Source: Parasphingopyxis sp. CP4
GTDB taxonomy: Bacteria; Pseudomonadota; Alphaproteobacteria; Sphingomonadales; Sphingomonadaceae
Reading direction: 5' to 3'
NCBI RefSeq assembly: GCF_013378055.1
Contig: NZ_CP051130.1
Coordinates: 2,730,001-2,794,000, forward strand
DNA: 64,000 bases
This document shows positions 59,765-64,000 of the stretch, in pieces. The position numbers and the translations under genes are program-made. The stretch's first letter is position 1. Each line of letters starts with the position of its first letter. The notes under the pieces were generated by a model. That model made no database searches, was not told where the DNA came from, and saw only the letters and a list, made by a program, of their open reading frames with translations.

Positions 59765-60376
59765 ATGGAACTGGGAATCTACTTCATCTTCTTTTTCACC
59801 ACCGCCGTCGTGATTTTTGTTCCGGGTCCTGCTGCAATCGCAATAGCAGCCCAAGGGGCAGGCAATGGCCACAAACGCGCGACCTACGGTGTCCTTGGGG
59901 TAGCTTCGGCAAACGCGGTCTATTTCATTTTGTCCGCGATGGGCATTGCATCATTGCTGATCGCTTCGCCGTTCATCTTCAACGCGATAAAATGGGTTGG
60001 CGTTGCCTATCTGGTCTATCTCGGGCTCACAGCCATTTTCAGCAGAACCGGCGGTATTCAATTCCCTACAGGCAGGTTGCAATCCGCTACGTCGCTTTTT
60101 GGAAAAGGCTTTCTAGTCGAGTTTGCGAACCCAAAGGCGCTGCTATATTTTGCGGCAATTCTTCCTCAGTTTCTTGATGTATCTCGATCAATCATAACCC
60201 AAATTCTCATCATGGGCGTAACGACAGTCGTGCTCGATCTGATCTCATACAGCCTATACGCTTATGCCGGTGACCGGTTGACCAGCGGCGCTGTCAAAGA
60301 ATGGATCGTCCGCATGATCAATCGCGTTGCCGGAGGTGCTCTGTTGCTGGCTGGCGCGCGGATGGCGACCGTTTAG
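59765..60376 (+). CDS. LysE/RhtB family amino-acid exporter
   Basis: The ATG at 59765 (MELGIYFIFFFTTAVVIFVPGPAAIAIAAQG) follows GGAGTTTTCT; 203 residues with about six TM segments. F-V-P-G-P motif, the GASANAVYF-like TM2 segment, and FLVEFANPKALLYFAAILPQF are family hallmarks. Exports an amino acid (Lys/Arg, Thr/homoserine or other). Likely controlled by the adjacent Lrp. Confidence 0.92.
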   Translation: MELGIYFIFFFTTAVVIFVPGPAAIAIAAQGAGNGHKRATYGVLGVASANAVYFILSAMGIASLLIASPFIFNAIKWVGVAYLVYLGLTAIFSRTGGIQFPTGRLQSATSLFGKGFLVEFANPKALLYFAAILPQFLDVSRSIITQILIMGVTTVVLDLISYSLYAYAGDRLTSGAVKEWIVRMINRVAGGALLLAGARMATV

Positions 60377-60422
60377 GCAAGCAACTCGGATCTACCGATA
60401 AGTGTGCGCAGAAAGGACTGAT

Positions 60423-61373
60423 ATGACCGAGTTGTTCCCACCCATCGAACCTTATGCAACAGAGTTTCTGGATGTTGGTGACGGCCACAGAATATTTATT
60501 GAACAAGCCGGTAATCCTAAAGGCAAACCAATAGTCTATCTGCACGGCGGTCCTGGGGCCGGGAATTCACCGGCGACGCGACAGTTCTTTGACCCTGAAA
60601 TTTACCGGGTCGTCCATTTCGATCAAAGAGGGTGCGGCCAGAGCACGCCCCATGCCTCGTTGGACGCCAATACGACCTGGCATCTTGTCGAAGATATGGA
60701 GAAAATTCGCAAGCATCTGGATATAGAGGCGTGGCAGGTTTGCGGCGGATCATGGGGCAGCACATTGGCATTGGCCTATGCGCAATCCCACCCCGCAAGA
60801 GTGACCGAGTTAATCCTTAGAGGACTCTTCCTGGATCGGAAAAAGGAAATGCAATGGGCTATGCAGGAGGGTCCTAAGGCGGTTTATCCGGATTATTGGG
60901 AAGCCTTTGAAGCAATGATACCGGCCGAGGAAAGAGGCAATATGCTTGGTGCCTACTACCGCCGCGTCACCGGAGATGATGAAGCAGCGAAGCTAGCCGC
61001 GTGCCGGGCATGGTGCCTATGGGAATTTGCAATCATGACTTTGATTCCAAATCCAGAATATGCTGAAAATCTGACCGATGAATTTGCACTCGCGATGGGC
61101 CGGACATCTTGTCACTATTTTCAGCACGGAAGCTTCATGGAATCTGATGATCACATAATCGGTGGCATCGACAAAATCCGCCATATTCCGGCGATCATGA
61201 TTCAAGGACGACACGATCTCGTCACACCGATGCAGACAGCATGGGAAATTCACAAACAATGGCCAGAAGCAGAATTGCATATTATTGATGGCGCAGGTCA
61301 TTCCGCCTCCGAAGCTGGCATAACGACAGCTATCATGGCGGCAGCAGCGAAATTCGCCTCCACGGGAGAATGA
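60423..61373 (+). CDS. pip: Proline iminopeptidase
   Basis: The ATG at 60423 follows AAGGACTGAT; 316 residues. H-G-G-P-G at 41-45 is the oxyanion loop, the nucleophile Ser110 lies in G-G-S-W-G-S, and the catalytic His in D-G-A-G-H-S near the C-terminus; Asp in QGRHDLVTP. It releases N-terminal proline from peptides in the cytosol. It lies in the lower-G+C segment 46 bp after the LysE-type gene. Confidence 0.94.
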   Translation: MTELFPPIEPYATEFLDVGDGHRIFIEQAGNPKGKPIVYLHGGPGAGNSPATRQFFDPEIYRVVHFDQRGCGQSTPHASLDANTTWHLVEDMEKIRKHLDIEAWQVCGGSWGSTLALAYAQSHPARVTELILRGLFLDRKKEMQWAMQEGPKAVYPDYWEAFEAMIPAEERGNMLGAYYRRVTGDDEAAKLAACRAWCLWEFAIMTLIPNPEYAENLTDEFALAMGRTSCHYFQHGSFMESDDHIIGGIDKIRHIPAIMIQGRHDLVTPMQTAWEIHKQWPEAELHIIDGAGHSASEAGITTAIMAAAAKFASTGE

Positions 61374-61429
61374 AGTTGGCCTTAGAGCCCGCAATTGAGT
61401 CGAAAGCGGGTATTGGTCGTTCCCTCGTT

Positions 61430-61456
61430 GAACGTCCGCAATGGGCGCAAAGCCGC
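61430..61456. repeat. Repeat related to the hairpin at 58541
   Basis: GAACGTCCGCAATGGGCGCA, continued by AAGCCG, shares GAA(T/C)GTCCGC and CGCAA with the hairpin at 58541 in the same orientation but does not form a full hairpin. Near the point where base composition returns to normal. Confidence 0.4.
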
Positions 61457-61490
61457 CGCTGGAAAATCCTTCCTCGCCCGACCGCTTCCC

Positions 61491-62624
61491 CTATTTTTGC
61501 GGGCAGATCAGGAATTTCTCGCCGGTTGTCTTGGCATAATAGCGTTTGACGATATCGGCATCGAGCGCTTCGGACAGCGATACTTCGTCGGTATAATGGC
61601 TGGCGAAGGTTGTTGTCAGCTCATCGACGACCCGCTTGCGCAGGCGATCGGCAACTTCCGGACCCGCCTTGCCGAGGAAGTTGGGGAGCAGCCAGCCGCC
61701 TACGCCCCAGGCCATGCCATAGCCGCGCGACAGGACAGTCGGCGATACATCGAGGCCGCCATAGAGATAGACCTGCTTATGGGCGACCGAACCATAGATG
61801 CTGTAGGCACCCGGCGTCCGTGCGGCCGCCGCTTCCATCGCGCTCAAAATCTTGGAAGCCAGATCGCCGCCGCCCGTCGCATCAAAGGCAAGCGTTGCGC
61901 CGGTTTCGTGAATGGCATCGGTGAGGTCCGCGGCGAAGGTCTCGCTGCTGGAATTGCAGATATGTTTGGCACCCATCTCGCGGAGCATTTCGACCTGCTC
62001 TTCGCGGCGCACGATGTTCACGAGCTCAACCCCATCATCCTTGCAGATACGGTTGAGCATCTGGCCGAGATTGGAGGCGGCGGCGGTGTGGACGAGGGCG
62101 GTATGGCCTTCCATCCGCATCGTTTCGAGCATCGAGAGCGCGGTCAGCGGATTGACGAAGCTTGATGCGCCGTCCTTGGCCGTATGTTCCGGCTTGAGCG
62201 GGAGGCACATGGCGGCGGGCAGGCAGCGATAATGCGCATACATGCCGCCCCCCATCACTGCGACGCGCTTCCCCATCAGCGCCTGGGCCATCTCGCCGCT
62301 GCCTGCGGCGACTACGGTGCCCGCGCCTTCATTGCCGACTGGCAAGGACTGGCCGATTCGCGCTTTCATCACGCCCATGCCCTGGGGCGATACCGGCGCG
62401 GTAAGGACGATATCATCGCCTTCGCCGGTTGATGCACATTCGCCCATGCTGGCCCAACCAAACATCACGCCATGATCCGATGGGTTGATCGGTGTCGCCT
62501 CAATCTGGACCACTACCTCTTCATCGCCGGGGGTCGGCGTCGCTTGTTCGGAGAGTTCCATGCGAAGCTCGCCATCTTCGGAAACGGTAGACAGCATCTG
62601 GCGATAGGTTGCGGGCAAAGACAT
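61491..62624 (-). CDS. Zinc-free MDR oxidoreductase
   Basis: A 377-residue medium-chain dehydrogenase-like protein. N-terminal VVVQIEATPINPSDHGVMFGW, then LPVGNEGAGTVVAAGSGEMAQALMGKRVAVMGGGMYAHYR; nucleotide-binding part ALVHTAAASNLGQMLNRICKDDGVELVNIVRR. It lacks zinc ligands. The subgroup is often annotated as NADH oxidase or alkene reductase, but the substrate is unknown. ATG follows GGAGAATTCC. Monocistronic, minus strand. Confidence 0.87.
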   Translation of the reverse strand: MSLPATYRQMLSTVSEDGELRMELSEQATPTPGDEEVVVQIEATPINPSDHGVMFGWASMGECASTGEGDDIVLTAPVSPQGMGVMKARIGQSLPVGNEGAGTVVAAGSGEMAQALMGKRVAVMGGGMYAHYRCLPAAMCLPLKPEHTAKDGASSFVNPLTALSMLETMRMEGHTALVHTAAASNLGQMLNRICKDDGVELVNIVRREEQVEMLREMGAKHICNSSSETFAADLTDAIHETGATLAFDATGGGDLASKILSAMEAAAARTPGAYSIYGSVAHKQVYLYGGLDVSPTVLSRGYGMAWGVGGWLLPNFLGKAGPEVADRLRKRVVDELTTTFASHYTDEVSLSEALDADIVKRYYAKTTGEKFLICPQK

Positions 62625-62741
62625 GGAATTCTCCTAGAAAGGGATAAGTGCGATGCGGGCATCACTCGCGCCTAGACATACAGTTTTGCGCGGTGTCCGC
62701 CAGCGCAGAATTTACGCGCCGGGCAGTCGGAGTTGATTTAA

Positions 62742-62763
62742 GTGTATTATCTATATAATACAC
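62742..62763. promoter_or_regulatory. Perfect 9-bp palindrome with 4-bp spacer overlapping a promoter
   Basis: GTGTATTAT (62742-62750) and ATAATACAC (62755-62763) are exact inverted copies with CTAT between. The TATAAT at 62754-62759 sits inside the right half and TTGATT at 62733-62738 is a potential -35 (spacing of 15, short). This looks like an operator blocking a promoter about 60 bp upstream of the DUF4386 gene. Confidence 0.6.
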
Positions 62764-62822
62764 GTGCGATAGAGTGCGCTGCAGTTATAGCGACACAGAC
62801 CAGACCAACAGGGACCGAAACG

Positions 62823-63524
62823 ATGGACAGCAGTGCAAATCTAAACCCCGTAGCGATTGCGCGATGGGTCGGCTGGTCAATGATCGCGACGATCATTGTC
62901 GGCGCAGCAACCGCCATGTTTGTGGCGTCCGGTATCGATATCAATCTGTCAGCCGATGTGTCGGCGACGGCCGAAGCCATGCTGGGTGCTGAGGAAAGAT
63001 TGCGCGGCAAGGCCTATCTGGGTGGCCTCGCATTTGCGCTGGATGTGCTGATCGGGGTGGGACTGTACCTGCTGCTTCGGAAAACCGGGCCGTTATTGGC
63101 CGGCTGGAGCCTGATCTTTGGCCTGATGGCGTCGCTGCTGATGCTGCTGGGCGCGGTATTCGCGCTGAATGCGGCCGAGATTGCTGGCGATACGGCCTAT
63201 CAAGCCATGGCAGAAGACAGCCGCCTCCTGCTGGCGAGCTTGCAGGCGACATCCGACTATACGTCATTCCATCTCGGCCTGGTGATGTCCTCCTTTGCAA
63301 AGGCCGGCTTTTTCTACCTGTTCCTCAAGTCCGGGCTGATCCCGAAGCTGATTGCCGGCTGGGGGATCTTCGCTTCGCTATTTGTCGGTTCAACGATCGT
63401 CGCTCGCGATTTCATCCCGGCCCTGGGCGATGGAACCATCACCATGGCGTTCATGATGTCCAACCTGATCGCAATCCTTGCGACCGGGCTCTATCTCGGG
63501 ATCCGGGGAGTGCGGACGCGCTAG
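62823..63524 (+). CDS. DUF4386 family membrane protein
   Basis: The ATG at 62823 gives 233 residues. About six TM segments: NPVAIARWVGWSMIATIIVGAATAMFVASG, FALDVLIGVGLYLLLRKTGPLLAGWSLIFGLMASLLMLLGAVFALNA, a soluble stretch, then LGLVMSSFAKAGFFYLFLKSGLIPKLIAGWGIFASLFVGSTIVA and a last TM. The layout (DUF4386) has no known role. It has its own promoter with an operator-like palindrome. Confidence 0.82.
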   Translation: MDSSANLNPVAIARWVGWSMIATIIVGAATAMFVASGIDINLSADVSATAEAMLGAEERLRGKAYLGGLAFALDVLIGVGLYLLLRKTGPLLAGWSLIFGLMASLLMLLGAVFALNAAEIAGDTAYQAMAEDSRLLLASLQATSDYTSFHLGLVMSSFAKAGFFYLFLKSGLIPKLIAGWGIFASLFVGSTIVARDFIPALGDGTITMAFMMSNLIAILATGLYLGIRGVRTR

Positions 63525-63525
63525 G

Positions 63526-64000
63526 CTATCCTTGCTGGTCGGCGATCCAGCGCCGCATTTCGGATTCCAGCGTGCTCAGAGGTACCGAGCCGAGAGCCAA
63601 TATCGCGTCATGGAAGGTGCGGCGGTCAAAATCCTCGCCCAACGCCGCTTCGGCTTCACCGCGCAACCGACGGATCGTCAGCTCGCCCAGCTTATAGGCC
63701 AGTGCCTGGCCGGGCCAGCTGATATAGCGATCGATCTCGGTCTCGACCTCATGGTCTGACAGCGCGGTGTTGCTGGAGAGATAGTCGATCGCCTGTTGGC
63801 GCGACCAGCCATAGTGATGCAGGCCGGTATCGATAACGAGCCGCGCAGCGCGCCACATCTCATAGGTCATCCGGCCAAAATTTTCGTAGGGCGTGCGATA
63901 GATGCCCATCTCGATGCCGAGATACTCGGTGTAGAGGCCCCAGCCTTCGCCATATCCGGAGAAATAGGTGTAGCGGCGGAATTCAGGCCCGGACTCGCGT
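63526..64000 (-). CDS. DUF885 family protein, C-terminal part (gene continues past window)
   Basis: The open frame runs off the right end. Reading from the edge it gives FSGYGEGWGLYTEYLGIEMGIYRTPYENFGRMTYEMWRAARLVIDTGLHHYGWSRQQAIDYLSSNTALS, then WPGQALAYKLGELTIRRLRGEAE. This is the C-terminal block of DUF885 proteins, with the EGW(A/G)LY-E-x-L-G motif and the D-T-G-x-H motif. DUF885 proteins are predicted metallopeptidases or hydrolases. The 5' part, including any signal peptide, is outside the window. Confidence 0.85.
   Translation of the reverse strand, partial: RESGPEFRRYTYFSGYGEGWGLYTEYLGIEMGIYRTPYENFGRMTYEMWRAARLVIDTGLHHYGWSRQQAIDYLSSNTALSDHEVETEIDRYISWPGQALAYKLGELTIRRLRGEAEAALGEDFDRRTFHDAILALGSVPLSTLESEMRRWIADQQG

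Noticed and set aside
58430-61500. Possible integration site with duplicated tRNA 3' end
   Set aside because: I looked for a copy of the tRNA-Pro 3' end downstream; only a weak resemblance (CCTCGCCCGACC near 61476) was seen, and there is no integrase.
1-64000. CRISPR arrays or prophage genes
   Set aside because: No regularly spaced short direct repeats and no phage structural or integrase genes were seen.

Overview
The window looks like a chromosomal segment of an alphaproteobacterium, most likely a member of the Sphingomonadales. The basis is the high G+C coding sequence, the dispersed palindromic repeats of the TCATTGCGAGG type and the CTCTCCC-TTGATGGGAG type, the spinster-like MFS transporters, the COQ4-TetR pair, the LytS/LytTR pair and a large array of CYP153 genes. 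This assignment is inference from gene style; there is no rRNA or marker phylogeny in the window. Coding density is very high and no stretch longer than about 300 bases lacks a gene.

Positions 1-20,900 hold a block of catabolic-looking operons on both strands. They encode a truncated amidase, a RedY-like protein, SDR, PuuE-type deacetylase, crotonase, four VOC-fold proteins, a YciI protein, two AhpD-like proteins, two MDR reductases, a DUF1330 protein, an alpha/beta-hydrolase-fold protein, an exported amidohydrolase, a thiolase-like protein, a flavin reductase, a MaoC hydratase and two MFS transporters. Several enzymes lack the textbook catalytic residues. The substrate is not evident. Palindromic repeats punctuate this block.

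Positions 20,900-31,400 are mixed: a TPR lipoprotein next to a PEP-CTERM-tailed exported protein, an HIT protein, an NSS-family transporter, a PfkB-family (adenosine-type) kinase, an EI24/CysZ-like membrane protein, queG and a NatAB-like ABC exporter.

Positions 31,595-36,926 carry four consecutive CYP153-family cytochrome P450 genes on the plus strand (alkane/fatty-acid terminal hydroxylase family). A perfect ATTGACA/TGTCAAT inverted repeat lies upstream, and a 46-codon alpha/beta-hydrolase stub lies directly downstream. No ferredoxin gene is in the window; an FprA-type ferredoxin reductase lies about 17 kb away at 53.5 kb.

Positions 37,100-47,200 hold regulation and phosphate genes: a membrane adenylate/guanylate cyclase, a PEP-mutase-like enzyme, TetR plus COQ4 with an adjacent operator, a LytS/LytTR pair, pstS and phoU (each with an 11-bp-phased Pho box, and no pstCAB between them), an SDR and an OprP-type porin.

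Positions 47,400-58,300 hold lepA, a crotonase-SDR pair, a divergent set of three exported proteins (ClpP-like, small antigen-like, CsgG-like), the ferredoxin reductase coupled to a Stf0-type sulfotransferase, an epoxide-hydrolase-like enzyme and a D-aminoacylase-like amidohydrolase.

A tRNA-Pro(CGG) at 58,430 is followed by a segment of visibly lower G+C (about 58.6-61.4 kb: ogt, Lrp, LysE, proline iminopeptidase) that may have been acquired. The window closes with an MDR enzyme, a DUF4386 membrane protein behind a striking 22-bp palindrome, and the C-terminal part of a DUF885 protein.
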